From the NCBI GenBank assembly GCA_910576775.1, contig CAJTJV010000006.1:1-64000 (forward strand): a stretch of DNA of 64,000 bases, written 5' to 3'. The translations under genes and the position numbers were made by a program. This document shows positions 1 through 9,165 of the stretch, one piece after another (position 1 is the stretch's first letter; each line of letters starts with the position of its first letter). The DNA is from an uncultured Muribaculaceae bacterium (GTDB lineage: Bacteria; Bacteroidota; Bacteroidia; Bacteroidales; Muribaculaceae). Under the pieces are notes generated by a model. The model searched no databases and had not been told where the DNA came from. It saw only the letters and a list, made by a program, of their open reading frames with translations.

Positions 1-145
1 AGCCTATGGTACCAGATAGCACAACGGCGTCCGCCAGCAAAAAAGCGGCAGAGCCGCGCTGCATCTGAGCCTATGGTACCAGATAGCACAACGGCGTCCG
101 CCAGCAAAAAAGCGGCAGAGCCGCGCTGCATCTGAGCCTATGGTG
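1..145. repeat. 67-bp tandem repeat, two full copies plus a partial third
   Basis: Positions 1-67 and 68-134 are identical 67-bp units, and the first bases of a third unit follow at 135-145 before the sequence diverges. The window edge cuts the array, so more copies may lie to the left. Each unit contains the inverted pair gcggc/gccgc. No reading frame here resembles a protein. The short string gatagcacaac inside the unit also occurs in the large mosaic repeats (about 18213 and, complementary, about 14388), which hints at a shared origin. Confidence 0.9.
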
Positions 146-164
146 CCGCGTGCGGCACCATAGG
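137..164. repeat. 13-bp-arm palindrome
   Basis: The arms cctatggtgccgc (137-149) and gcggcaccatagg (152-164) are perfect inverted copies separated by two bases. The left arm begins inside the truncated third tandem-repeat unit. No T-tract follows on either side, so it does not look like an ordinary intrinsic terminator. It may be a cruciform or RNA-processing structure at the 3' side of a gene left of the window. Confidence 0.75.
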
Positions 165-260
165 AAACGGCGCATGCATATATGCGTTCCGGCGGAACGC
201 TGCATTCAATCGCCGTATTGATTTCCGCTTTAATCCGCACGATAAAACATATAAAAAACT

Positions 261-292
261 ATTGCGGGGACCGATTTTATTTCGTAGTTTTG
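261..292 (+). promoter_or_regulatory. Bacteroidota-type promoter for the secreted endonuclease
   Basis: ATTG at 261-264 is followed after 20 bases by TAGTTTTG at 285-292. This matches the primary sigma factor pattern of Bacteroidota (TTTG/TTG-N19-21-TAnnTTTG). Transcription would start near 299, about 33 nt before the ATG at 332. Confidence 0.65.
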
Positions 293-331
293 CAGCATAG
301 TAACCCTCTGCATTCCATCGAGCTTTTACTT

Positions 332-1381
332 ATGAAAAAAATCATCCTCATAGCCCTTCTGGCACTTGCACCGGCATTGCTTACGGTACAGGCGCAGACA
401 GAAAAGAAATCAGGCGGCGTGCAGGTTGCCGGCATAGCTTTCTACAATTTTGAGAATCTTTTCGACACCATCCCCAACAATCCCGAGAACCGCGACGAGG
501 AATTCACCCCCGGAGGCTCCCGCCAATGGAACGGCGCCAAATACCGCGAGAAAGTCCACAACCTCGCATATGCCATCAGTCAGTTCAAAACACGCACCAC
601 GCCTTACGGCCCCGCTGTCATCGGCGTGAGCGAAATCGAGAACCGCAGCGTGATGGAGGACGTGGTGCGCCAGCCCGAACTGGCAACTCTCAACCTGCAA
701 ATTGTGCATCATGACTCTCCCGACGCCCGAGGTGTCGACGTAGGTCTGATCTACAATCCCCGCTATTTCAAGCTTGAGAACGTAACCAACCATCGACTCA
801 CTGCCGTAAAATTCCGCACCCGCGACCAGATGTGTGTCGTCGGCCGTCTTCTCGGCCAGCGTATAGGCGTCATCGTCAACCATTGGCCATCGCGCCTGGG
901 AGGACAGGAGCAGAGCGAACCCAACCGCATAGCCGCCGCAGAACTGAGCAAATCGATTGCCGACAGCCTGTGGCGCACAGATCCCGAGATAGGAGTGATA
1001 ATCATGGGCGACCTCAACGACGATCCCATGGACAAGTCGTGCGCCAAAATCCTTGGCGCGAAGAAAAATCCGGAAGGAATAGGCGCACACGGCTTCTACA
1101 ATCCCTGGTGGAGCAAGCTCGACAAAGGAATCGGCACCCTCGCCTACAAAAGCGCATGGAACCTGTTCGACCAGATTATTATCTCGGGCAACCTCGTGGA
1201 GCCGCGCGACGGCAAATGGTATTTCTACGAGGCTCGTGTACTCAATTTCGATTTTCTAAAGGACACAGAGGGCAACCGCGTGGGCTATCCCAAACGCACT
1301 TATTCCGCCGGAAGCTACCTCGGAGGATATTCCGACCATTTTCCAACGGAAATTTTCCTGCGCCGCAACGTCGCCAAGTAA
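332..1381 (+). CDS. Secreted endonuclease/exonuclease/phosphatase-family protein
   Basis: A 349-residue protein with an N-terminal signal peptide (MKKIILIALLALAP...VQAQ). The fold is the DNase I-like endonuclease/exonuclease/phosphatase family: the FYNFENLFD block near the start, the metal-binding glutamate in GVSEIENRSV, NHWPSRLGGQ in the middle, the catalytic MGDLNDDP block, and a terminal YSDHFP with the conserved Asp-His pair. Such enzymes cut phosphodiester or phosphomonoester bonds with a divalent metal; the substrate cannot be read from sequence, but exported members often degrade extracellular nucleic acid. The ATG at 332 was preferred over an in-frame ATG at 182 because the signal peptide begins there and a promoter lies just upstream. 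The next gene encodes a secreted OB-fold protein 31 bp downstream, probably in the same transcript. Confidence 0.88.
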   Translation: MKKIILIALLALAPALLTVQAQTEKKSGGVQVAGIAFYNFENLFDTIPNNPENRDEEFTPGGSRQWNGAKYREKVHNLAYAISQFKTRTTPYGPAVIGVSEIENRSVMEDVVRQPELATLNLQIVHHDSPDARGVDVGLIYNPRYFKLENVTNHRLTAVKFRTRDQMCVVGRLLGQRIGVIVNHWPSRLGGQEQSEPNRIAAAELSKSIADSLWRTDPEIGVIIMGDLNDDPMDKSCAKILGAKKNPEGIGAHGFYNPWWSKLDKGIGTLAYKSAWNLFDQIIISGNLVEPRDGKWYFYEARVLNFDFLKDTEGNRVGYPKRTYSAGSYLGGYSDHFPTEIFLRRNVAK

Positions 1382-1412
1382 ACAGAGACATCAAAACCCA
1401 AAATAAACCAAT

Positions 1413-3452
1413 ATGAAAAAACTTTTACTCACTCTCGTATGCGCCGTTGTCGCCCTATGCGCCAGCGCCGCTACAAACGTAACCCTCGCCGACCTCACGA
1501 CTGTTCCCGGCGAGAACAAAGTCGGTGGTTTCACCATTACTATCGACAAGGGTATCGGTCAGAGCAAGCCGCAGATTTACGGCAACGGCGAAGAGCAGGC
1601 TCTCCGTACATACGCCAACAACACCATCACATTTACAGGCAAGAAGCTCACCAAGATTGTCTTCACAATCAATGCCACATCTGCAAAACGCTATGCCGAC
1701 CTCACTCCCAGCACCGGCAAGATCAACCCTGCCCAGGCTACAGGTGACACTCAGGTGATATGGGAAGGCGATGCTTCTAATGTAACATTCACGGTAGGCG
1801 AAAAGGCCGTCTATGGTACAGAGAGCACAAAGGCCGGACAAGTCCACATCTCTGCAATCTCCATCGAAGGCGAAGGCGGTGAAGCAACTGTAGAACCGAC
1901 CCCCGAAACAAGCTATGTGATCGAGGCAACATCTCTCACCGTTCCCGGGTCTTCGAATGTCAAAGGCTTCACTTTCAATATCGAGAAGGGTGAAGGCGGC
2001 AATGCTCCCTTGCTGCACAATAACACAAAGGCCGTGCGCATGTATGCAAAGAACACAATCACCGTCAGCGCAAAGAACCTCAAGAGCATCACTTTCAACC
2101 TTGCTACCGACGCACAGTTCCGCTACACAACCGTTACCCCCAGCACCGGTGAGATAACTCCCGCACAGGCTGCCGGCGACACCAAATTCACATGGGTGGG
2201 CGACGCAGAAAGCGTTACCTTCACCGTAGGCGAAAAAGCTACTCTCGGCACCGACGGTGAAGACAAAGCCGGCCAGCTCCGCGTATCCTCATTCACAATC
2301 GAAGGCACCCCCGGCGAAGGTGGCGGCACTGTAGATCCCCAGCCCTCCGAGGCAGGCACCGAAGCCAACCCCATCAATGTGGCAAAAGCTATCGAACTTG
2401 CATCCGCCCTTGATGAAAACGGCAGCATCGAAAACGCCTATGTCCGCGGCAAAATCAAGGAAATCAAAGAGGTAAGCACCAATTTCGGCAACGCTACATT
2501 CTATATCAGCGACGAAGGCTCAGAAAACAGCTTCTATATCTTCCGCGCAAAATGGCTCAATAACGAGAATTTCACAGCCGAAAACCAGATTGCCGTAGGC
2601 GCCACAGTAACCCTTACAGGTAAACTGATGAACTACAAAGGCAATTCGCCCCAGCTCGGAAATGGCTATGTTGTGAAATACGACGGCAACGGCGGCGACA
2701 CCCCCGAACCGGAAACCAAGTCTTTCAAAACAATCGCCGAATATCTCGCTGCAGCCTATACCGAAGGTAAATCCACCCTCGACTGCCCCCTCACATGCGT
2801 TTATCAGAACGGCCGCTACCTCTACCTCACCGACGGCACATCACCCATGCTCGTATACGGCGACCTCAAGACCGACACCAACGCCGACGGCGTAATCGAT
2901 GCCAACGACGAATCCATCAAGTACACCAACGGCGACATTATCCCCGCAGGCATCACCGGCAAATACACTGTATACAACAATCTGAAACAGCTCGGTTCGC
3001 CTGTAGCCGACACCTTCGGCGCAGCCACCAAGGGCAATGCCGTAGCACCCAAGGCTATTAAGGCCAACGAGATCAACGCCGAACTGATGAACACCTACAT
3101 TGTAATGAACGGCGTAACCATCGAAGGTGCCGACCGTAATTTCACAGTTACCGACGCAACAGGTTCCGTAGCACTCTTCAACCAGTTCAACGATCCCACC
3201 TACTATGATGCTGTAACTGTAGAAACAGGCGAGAACATCACCCTCGAGGCCATCATCACTGTCTACAAAGAAAACGTACAGCTCTACCCCGTGAAGGTAA
3301 GCAAATCAGGCTCCGCTGTCGAAGATATCACAGTCGACGCCAACGCTCCCGTAGAGTTCTACAACCTCCAGGGTATCCGCGTAGCCAACCCCGAAAACGG
3401 CATCTTCATCCGCCGTCAGGGCAGCAATGCCACCAAAATCATCATCCGCTGA
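1413..3452 (+). CDS. Secreted protein with two repeated beta modules, OB-fold regions and a sorting-type C-terminal tail
   Basis: A 679-residue protein with a signal peptide (about 1-20). Residues about 22-153 and 166-298 are an internal duplication: each has an NTxT(F/V) strand, a (L/V)TPSTG(K/E)I(N/T)PAQA block and a VTFTVGEKA block. Residues about 315-430 look like an OB-fold of the YhcR type (YVRGKIKEI, FYISDEGS, VTLTGKLMNYKG). A second OB-like region with a DTNADGVIDANDE calcium-type loop spans about 437-630. The C-terminus (VEFYNLQGIRV...GIFIRR) resembles the tails of the two giant secreted proteins further right and may be a secretion or anchoring signal. The gene follows the secreted nuclease by 31 bp, so nucleic-acid binding at the surface is a reasonable guess but not shown. 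Confidence 0.75.
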   Translation: MKKLLLTLVCAVVALCASAATNVTLADLTTVPGENKVGGFTITIDKGIGQSKPQIYGNGEEQALRTYANNTITFTGKKLTKIVFTINATSAKRYADLTPSTGKINPAQATGDTQVIWEGDASNVTFTVGEKAVYGTESTKAGQVHISAISIEGEGGEATVEPTPETSYVIEATSLTVPGSSNVKGFTFNIEKGEGGNAPLLHNNTKAVRMYAKNTITVSAKNLKSITFNLATDAQFRYTTVTPSTGEITPAQAAGDTKFTWVGDAESVTFTVGEKATLGTDGEDKAGQLRVSSFTIEGTPGEGGGTVDPQPSEAGTEANPINVAKAIELASALDENGSIENAYVRGKIKEIKEVSTNFGNATFYISDEGSENSFYIFRAKWLNNENFTAENQIAVGATVTLTGKLMNYKGNSPQLGNGYVVKYDGNGGDTPEPETKSFKTIAEYLAAAYTEGKSTLDCPLTCVYQNGRYLYLTDGTSPMLVYGDLKTDTNADGVIDANDESIKYTNGDIIPAGITGKYTVYNNLKQLGSPVADTFGAATKGNAVAPKAIKANEINAELMNTYIVMNGVTIEGADRNFTVTDATGSVALFNQFNDPTYYDAVTVETGENITLEAIITVYKENVQLYPVKVSKSGSAVEDITVDANAPVEFYNLQGIRVANPENGIFIRRQGSNATKIIIR

Positions 3453-3474
3453 TTTCCGACAACCCCATAAACAG

Positions 3475-3510
3475 ATGCTTGCGGCCTCAAGCCGCAGGCA
3501 TTTGTTTTTA
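3475..3510 (+). terminator. Intrinsic terminator of the nuclease/OB-fold pair
   Basis: The arms atgcttgcggc (3475-3485) and gccgcaggcat (3491-3501) form an 11-bp stem with one U-G pair in the + strand RNA and a 5-nt loop. A T-rich run (ttgttttta) follows. Confidence 0.75.
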
Positions 3511-3559
3511 AAATATGATACCGACAAGAATGCCCCTTTCCTACAAAAAAAGCCATATC

Positions 3560-4762
3560 ATGCGCATAGCGGCAATAGCTTCGATTTTGATATGGATCGT
3601 CGCCCAGATTATACTCATCGCGCTTACCTTCGACATGCCGCAATACTCCGACGCCGCCAATTACATCCGTTTCGCCCGCGAAGCTGTAGAGGCAGGTTCA
3701 TGGTATCCAACCATAAGTGTATTCAACGAAAGCATGTGGGTAGCGAATACCGGCTATATCAACTTTCTGGCTCTTAACATCCGGATTTTTGACACGCTCA
3801 AATTTGTAGGCATCGAACAGATGGTCTTCAATTTCCTTCTTCTTTGGGGAATATGGAAGCTCACATGCCGGTTCGCAGGAAAGAATGCAGGCCTTGCCGC
3901 CATAATATTGTTCTGCCTGTTGCCGTCAAACGCAATGGTAGTTCCGGCCTTTATGAGCGACCTTATGTGTATGTCGCTTCTGATTGCATCACTTGCCGTC
4001 ATGCGACACAACACTTGGGTACTTGCCACCGCCGGAGTGCTATGCGGCATAGCGAACTGGATACGCCCCATAGGCCTCGTGTTTTGGCCTTCGATATTGC
4101 TTTATGCACTCTATACCCGCACACCGCTCAGGATGTATATCCCTTACATACTCGGCATAGCACTTGTTTTGGGGGCGACATCACTGCTTGCACTGCATAG
4201 CTGCGGATATCCATTGTCCGGGAGTACAACAAAAGGTACCAATATGATTATGGGCTGCAACGACGATGCTGACGGCGGATACAACGCCATCGTATTCCTG
4301 GACGGCAAAATCGGTTATATCGACCCGACATTGCATTACAATGTCGTCCAGACCGATTCGGCATTGACCCGCCGCTCCATCGACTGGATAATGGCCAACC
4401 CCGGACGATTCGCCACCCTCGTTCCGGCAAAAATGTACAGGCTGTGGGGAGGGGATTTCTATAGTCACAAAGTATTCATTGAAGACGAGGACACAACCCC
4501 GGCATCAACGAAAATACTCATGTCCGGCATCTTCTATATCTTGATTGCCCTGGCCTTATACGGTCTATGGATATGCCGTAAACAACTGTGGGGGATTGCA
4601 GGAATAGTTTTTCTCCCTGTACTCACGGGTTCGGGAATGCATATTATATTGTACGGAGGCCTCCGCTACCACTACCCCATGGTTCCTTGTCTGATATTTT
4701 TTGCCGCTATCGCCGTATGCGCTCTTGTGAAGCTCCGGTGGCAGCTCCCAACCAGGCAATAA
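3560..4762 (+). CDS. Multispan membrane protein, GT-C (ArnT/PMT-like) glycosyltransferase candidate
   Basis: A 400-residue, strongly hydrophobic protein with about nine to eleven predicted membrane spans. An acidic DMPQYSDAANYIRFA segment follows the first span, in the position where GT-C enzymes such as family 39 carry their catalytic Asp. A GVLCGIANWIRPIG motif in the middle resembles the conserved loop of PMT/ArnT-type transferases. A large loop (about residues 215-320) lies outside the membrane. Such proteins usually transfer a sugar from a polyprenyl-phosphate carrier at the outer face of the inner membrane; donor and acceptor are unknown. The ATG at 3560 starts right at the first span; ATGs at 3515 and 3530 are possible alternatives. 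A terminator precedes it, so it is probably transcribed on its own. Confidence 0.6.
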   Translation: MRIAAIASILIWIVAQIILIALTFDMPQYSDAANYIRFAREAVEAGSWYPTISVFNESMWVANTGYINFLALNIRIFDTLKFVGIEQMVFNFLLLWGIWKLTCRFAGKNAGLAAIILFCLLPSNAMVVPAFMSDLMCMSLLIASLAVMRHNTWVLATAGVLCGIANWIRPIGLVFWPSILLYALYTRTPLRMYIPYILGIALVLGATSLLALHSCGYPLSGSTTKGTNMIMGCNDDADGGYNAIVFLDGKIGYIDPTLHYNVVQTDSALTRRSIDWIMANPGRFATLVPAKMYRLWGGDFYSHKVFIEDEDTTPASTKILMSGIFYILIALALYGLWICRKQLWGIAGIVFLPVLTGSGMHIILYGGLRYHYPMVPCLIFFAAIAVCALVKLRWQLPTRQ

Positions 4763-4767
4763 AAAAT

Positions 4768-4800
4768 AAGAAGAGTGGCACGCATCGGCGTACCACCCTT
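4768..4800 (-). terminator. Terminator between converging genes, better formed on the minus strand
   Basis: Inverted arms lie around 4768-4783 and 4787-4803 with a 4-6 nt loop. The two imperfect positions are A-C mismatches in + strand RNA but G-U pairs in minus-strand RNA, and a T-rich run (ttattttttatt) follows on the minus strand. It therefore mainly serves the SGNH hydrolase gene and can also stop the membrane-protein transcript. Confidence 0.75.
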
Positions 4801-4816
4801 CTTTATATAAATTTCT

Positions 4817-5500
4817 TTATTTCAACAGTGGAAGGATAACATCAAGGGCGCATTTCTCCATTACCGTATATCCGTCGGCTGTAGGATGTACACCATCTTT
4901 GGTGTATGCAGGATTCATAGCTCGGGAACCGTCGGGGCTCACAAGCGCGCTGTAATAGTCAATGAAAGGAATGCCGTTCGCCTTAGCATATTCCTCCAGA
5001 CGCCTGTTAAGCGATTCAATCTTATCGGAACTGTCGGTAATTGATTTATTCCAACTGAAACCTGCCGCAGGCAGAACTGTAGACATTACCGGCTGAATAC
5101 CGTTAGCCTGCGTGAGCTGCACAAGCGAGACGATATTGGCGAAAGAACGGTCCTCGTTGTAAGGATGGGTATTCTCAGCCACATCGTTTGTAGCGGCATT
5201 GACAACTATAACCTGCGGTTGCAACTCGATGGCATCGCCACGGAAACGCACAAGGAACTGGTACGTTGTCTGGCCGCTGATACCGCGTCCGACAAACCCG
5301 TTGCCGGAAAAGAATTCGGGATGAGCCTTCGGCCAACCCTCGGTAATGGAGTTACCGAAAAATACAACGCGACGCTGTTCCGCCGGCAATTGACGCACCA
5401 CCTGATTGAGAGAATCATATCGCGCGATATTTGGCCAGTCGGCAGCCGACGCCGAGAGTCCGAGCATTGAAAGGATAAAAGCAAAGAATATTTTTTTCAT
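4817..5500 (-). CDS. Secreted SGNH/GDSL-family hydrolase
   Basis: A 227-residue protein with a signal peptide (MKKIFFAFILSMLGLSASAA). The SGNH hydrolase blocks are in order: block I FFGNSITEG with the nucleophilic Ser, block II GRGISGQTT with the oxyanion Gly, block III NAATND with the Asn, and block V DGVHPTADGY with the catalytic Asp and His. This domain removes acyl or acetyl groups from lipids, glycans or peptidoglycan, and exported Bacteroidales members are often carbohydrate esterases. The actual substrate cannot be told. It has its own promoter at 5524-5555 and a terminator at 4768-4800, so it is monocistronic. Confidence 0.88.
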   Translation of the reverse strand: MKKIFFAFILSMLGLSASAADWPNIARYDSLNQVVRQLPAEQRRVVFFGNSITEGWPKAHPEFFSGNGFVGRGISGQTTYQFLVRFRGDAIELQPQVIVVNAATNDVAENTHPYNEDRSFANIVSLVQLTQANGIQPVMSTVLPAAGFSWNKSITDSSDKIESLNRRLEEYAKANGIPFIDYYSALVSPDGSRAMNPAYTKDGVHPTADGYTVMEKCALDVILPLLK

Positions 5501-5523
5501 TGTCTTATAGGATTAATGGTTCA

Positions 5524-5555
5524 CAAAAGTAACAAATTCCCGACAAGGATGCAAC
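5524..5555 (-). promoter_or_regulatory. Promoter of the SGNH hydrolase gene
   Basis: On the minus strand, GTTG (5552-5555) is followed after 20 bases by TACTTTTG (5524-5531). Transcription should start near 5517, giving a leader of about 17 nt before the ATG ending at 5500. Confidence 0.65.
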
Positions 5556-5611
5556 AGAAATCAGCCGTGCGAGCCGTATCGCTGCGGCCAATGCATATCA
5601 TTGGCGACTAC

Positions 5612-5905
5612 AGAGTCCCCGGAGGAATCGCCACACAGAAAGAAGCAGAGTCACATCGTGAGTCCCGATGGGACGGACATGCTGATCGGGTTGAGGCGCT
5701 TCGTGAGTCCCGGAGGGATGTTTTATCGGAGAACCCCGTGCTTTAGCGCGGGGGTAGGCGGTGATAGATGTATGAGTCTCGGAGAGACGTCTTATGTGCG
5801 CCGATACGTATAAGACGTCTCTCCGAGACTTAGATTTGTTGCCGGATAGGTTCCCCGGCGTGAATGCCGGGGTTTTCACACTATAACGCCTCTCCGAGGC
5901 TTTTA
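5612..5905 (-). repeat. Mosaic hairpin repeat, copy A
   Basis: This copy fills most of the 433-bp gap between the SGNH hydrolase and the next large secreted protein. Read on the minus strand, in the sense of the gene ending at 5934, its modules are: GCCTC-GGA-GAGGC (5888-5900); the ccccggc/gccgggg hairpin (5853-5872); a long hairpin with perfect 20-bp arms (5775-5794 and 5811-5830); the ccccgtgc/gcgcgggg hairpin (5734-5753); and GTCCC-type units at 5706-5719 and 5661-5674. It starts 34 nt after the stop codon of the 5934-9101 gene. No ORF in it is credible. Confidence 0.85.
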
Positions 5906-5933
5906 CACAACATCGACGGCCCAATATGTATGA

Positions 5934-8900
5934 TTAGCGGATGAATTCTTTCGAAACCTTGCTGCCGCGCTTAACGATATAGACACCGTTTTCGGGGTTC
6001 TGTACACGTACGCCCTGAAGGTTGTAATAGACGGGAGCAACGTTGTCGGCTGCTTCTATTTCATCCGTTCCTGAATTTTCGCGTTCACTGAACTGATAAC
6101 GCTCCATAAGCAGAGCCTGATCGAGTGAGCTAAACTCAACATCGATGAAAACACCTACCCAGCCGGCAGCCTTGAAATCTTCCGGCAATGTAAATTTCTG
6201 CATCGTCCAGCCGGTTTTACCCGATGCATCGAGGACTCCTGCCTCCACCGGGTCTACCATACCTGCTGACTGCACATAAATACGGCTCAGCGGCATCTTG
6301 TCATTCGCGAAAAAGCTGAAGGCAAGTTCGGCGGAGGTATCGCCAATCCTGAATTTCGGCAATGCGACGCGCCCTTTGGATGTTGCCCTGTCGGGTGTAG
6401 CAATAAGAGCCTTGCCGCTCATATTGGCATATCCATCACCAAAGATTGTCGGGTCGTCGACACCCCAGTAGGCATCATACTCTTCCGATAGCGACACAAC
6501 CGTGATTGGAGCATAACGCAAATCGCGCCCTGCGAACATCTCGTCCATAGGTAACGCATATGGCGTTCCCATCATAATATTCAGCGTTCCGAAATACTCT
6601 GCTTCGGCGATTTCATTCTCTGCAAGAATACCGATACGCACTGTCTGCAAAGCAGAACCCTGAGGGATGCTATATGTGTACTCGAAAACATCGGTTCCAA
6701 TCTCCCGGTCTTTTACCGGATACTCTGCATATTCGCTCTTCACATATTTTATCAGCCAGTATTTCACGCCATCGGGTTTCACATAGCCGCCATGCTCACC
6801 CTCAGTAGGCGCCTCCCATCTCAAGTAAGCGCTTAGATTATCCTCGCTGACGGTGGCGACAAGATTCTCCACACATTTGGGATTGTCAAGACCTCCATAT
6901 ACGTCTATTGTCACAATCTCTCCCGAGAGATTACCTTCGGAGACCTGGACGCTTACCGTATTTACACCATTGATAATAGCAACAGAGGTGCTGCATTCCC
7001 GGCCGGGCTTTCCTTTAACCTCCACGGACGCCACACCTGTTGTCACCATGGCAACAAGTTCTGTACCATCCGCAATAGCGGCGCCTGTCGTTGTCAGCAC
7101 AGGCATGGTGAAGCTTACCTCCACCTCAAGAGCGCCCCCGGAAGCGGCAGTGGCTCTCAGATTAGAGACGGCAGCAGGAGCCGCACCTGAGGAACGGAGC
7201 GCAGCCACCTTGAAATGATTTACAAAAAGGAAATAAGCGTCGGTATCTCCGCAGGCATGAATACCTACATAATATGTACCTGCCTCCGGCACGGTGAACT
7301 CCGAAGAAAGAGTCTCGTAATCATATGTGGCCGGGCCTGTCTCCGCCATGATTTCCTTGATAACCGTATTCGGGTCCGGCGATGTGGCGAGGAAAACTTC
7401 CAGTTTCTCCGGCACATTGGTATCACCCCTGCGAGCATCGAAAGAGAGCCCGTAAATCATTCCTGTATCGCTGAAGACTGTAGCCGGCAGGAAAATCCAG
7501 TCATCGCCGACCTTGCCGTCAGCCTGGAAGACGAAATAAGGATCGCCGAGATAAGGTTCTGAAAACCGCCATCCGTTTCCGTCCCTGTTGGCATCGCAGA
7601 GCGTGAACAACAACGATTCGTTAAATGTCGGGACAAACGATACCGGAAGTTCCAGAGGATTGCCGGCAACAAAGCTATTCGACACGGCGGCATCCGATTC
7701 CATACCATTGCAGACAGCAACTACCGAAGCCGTATGCGCGGCCAGAGGTCCGGCCGGAACTTTATACTCCACTTTTGTGCCGCGCACTCCACTTGCAATC
7801 TCCTTGCCGTCGACCGACACCGCATAGGTAATTGCTTCTGTGTCGACATATCCGCCGTGGACGGAACCGGAGCTTGCCTGCCAGCTTATGCCGAGAGCGT
7901 TAAAGCGTACCGATGCCGGAGCAACCGGTGTATCGTTGCCTATATAAAGACTGAGCACACTTGCCGCACCAATCTCGTCGCCCGTCTTAACGTTGAAAGC
8001 AAAATTGTGCATACCCTGGGCAAGCGGCCCGAAGGATACCTGCATCTTCTCGCCGGCCTTGTGGGTTGTGGACGATACCGTTGTATCGTCCACTTTGGCA
8101 ATAAGTTCAAGAGGCGTCGAGGGCGATATGGCCGAACCGTCGGCATAGTGCGTCGGCATAGTCAGAGAAAAGCTTCCGCTCAGATTCGGCGTTCCCGAGA
8201 AAGTATTGGAATTTATCGCGGCTTTTCCGGGAGTTCCGGTGACAGCCTTTTCCGCGAGGGCGAAAAAGGAGAAACGTTCATTTCCTTTATAAGTACATAC
8301 ACGACCCATAGCACGTGTCTGCGGTTCCAGGGTGTACAGATAAGAAGCGGCATAGCTGTCGCGGGTAGAACCTTTCTCAAGGGCATTCCAGATAAACACC
8401 TTCTTGACATTGTCGTAGACAAGACCGGCACTCAGCCCCGATGGACTCGTTCCGTCAAGGAGCTTCAGATCGCCAAGTACTGTCTGCGCACCGTCTTTGT
8501 CCACATTGACAAATGTACCGAAACGTGTTATGCCGTATATCTTGCCGTCGTCGGGATTGAGAGCCAGCGAAACGCAACGGTCGATTGAACTGTTCACCTT
8601 CTTTACTATCGTGATTGCTGTCGGATTCGCGATGTCAATGCGGCAGAACGCCTGCTCGCAGCCCATCCCGGCAGCATAGTAATCCGTCCGGACATACCCG
8701 TATGCCGCGTGTTCGTCGGGAATATAGCACATGCTGTCGAAGCCGAGGAAACCCAGTTTGCCGTCGATATTCACGGATTTCTCTATCGCCCCGGTCTCGA
8801 GATTATAGATTTTGAAAATCATGCCGTAGCTTTCGCCCATGATATTCATTTCATTGTAAGTATATAGTTTGCCGTCGGCTATGAAACCGTTTCCGATTTC

Positions 8901-9101
8901 ATCTTCAGGAGTTGTCCAGCACGATGTCAAAGCCCCGTCAGTACCGATTGAGTACCACCCGAGACGGTCGTACGTTCCCGTCTCGTCAGGATAATAACTC
9001 AGATAGCCGTATATTTCGGTACCTGTGGTAAGAGCCTGCGCTGCCGCAGGAATAATTCCCGCCAACAGCATCAGGATAAAGCTGATAGATATTCGGATCA
9101 T
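5934..9101 (-). CDS. Large secreted protein with Fn3-like and choice-of-anchor domains
   Basis: A 1055-residue protein with a signal peptide (about 1-22). Residues about 28-290 are a repeat-rich region of propeller type (GWYSIGTDGALTSCW, LALNPDDGKIYGITRFG). About 390-480 is Fn3-like (ISWQASSGSVHGGYVD). About 490-640 resembles a choice-of-anchor J jelly-roll (WRFSEPYLGD, GDDWIFLPA, GTYYVGIHACGD). Further Fn3-like segments (YLRWEAPTEGEHGGYV) run to about 850, then a second carbohydrate-binding-like block. The last 35 residues (VYYNLQGVRVQNPENG...) are nearly identical to the end of the 1343-residue neighbour, also at the DNA level. Probably cell-surface or secreted and involved in adhesion or polymer binding; no catalytic motif was recognised. 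It has its own promoter (9120-9151) and repeat copy A just after the stop. Confidence 0.75.
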   Translation of the reverse strand: MIRISISFILMLLAGIIPAAAQALTTGTEIYGYLSYYPDETGTYDRLGWYSIGTDGALTSCWTTPEDEIGNGFIADGKLYTYNEMNIMGESYGMIFKIYNLETGAIEKSVNIDGKLGFLGFDSMCYIPDEHAAYGYVRTDYYAAGMGCEQAFCRIDIANPTAITIVKKVNSSIDRCVSLALNPDDGKIYGITRFGTFVNVDKDGAQTVLGDLKLLDGTSPSGLSAGLVYDNVKKVFIWNALEKGSTRDSYAASYLYTLEPQTRAMGRVCTYKGNERFSFFALAEKAVTGTPGKAAINSNTFSGTPNLSGSFSLTMPTHYADGSAISPSTPLELIAKVDDTTVSSTTHKAGEKMQVSFGPLAQGMHNFAFNVKTGDEIGAASVLSLYIGNDTPVAPASVRFNALGISWQASSGSVHGGYVDTEAITYAVSVDGKEIASGVRGTKVEYKVPAGPLAAHTASVVAVCNGMESDAAVSNSFVAGNPLELPVSFVPTFNESLLFTLCDANRDGNGWRFSEPYLGDPYFVFQADGKVGDDWIFLPATVFSDTGMIYGLSFDARRGDTNVPEKLEVFLATSPDPNTVIKEIMAETGPATYDYETLSSEFTVPEAGTYYVGIHACGDTDAYFLFVNHFKVAALRSSGAAPAAVSNLRATAASGGALEVEVSFTMPVLTTTGAAIADGTELVAMVTTGVASVEVKGKPGRECSTSVAIINGVNTVSVQVSEGNLSGEIVTIDVYGGLDNPKCVENLVATVSEDNLSAYLRWEAPTEGEHGGYVKPDGVKYWLIKYVKSEYAEYPVKDREIGTDVFEYTYSIPQGSALQTVRIGILAENEIAEAEYFGTLNIMMGTPYALPMDEMFAGRDLRYAPITVVSLSEEYDAYWGVDDPTIFGDGYANMSGKALIATPDRATSKGRVALPKFRIGDTSAELAFSFFANDKMPLSRIYVQSAGMVDPVEAGVLDASGKTGWTMQKFTLPEDFKAAGWVGVFIDVEFSSLDQALLMERYQFSERENSGTDEIEAADNVAPVYYNLQGVRVQNPENGVYIVKRGSKVSKEFIR

Positions 9102-9119
9102 AATTCAAGGTTTTATTCA

Positions 9120-9151
9120 CAAAGATAACGTTTTTCCGCCAAGGACGCAAA
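9120..9151 (-). promoter_or_regulatory. Promoter of the 1055-residue secreted protein
   Basis: On the minus strand, TTTG (9148-9151) is followed after 20 bases by TATCTTTG (9120-9127), a full match to the Bacteroidota consensus. Transcription should start near 9113, leaving a leader of about 12 nt. Confidence 0.7.
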
Positions 9152-9165
9152 ACAAATCCGCATCG

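Noticed and set aside
1..145. The 67-bp tandem repeat as a CRISPR array
   Set aside because: The units are contiguous and identical over their whole length, with no unique spacers and no cas genes nearby.
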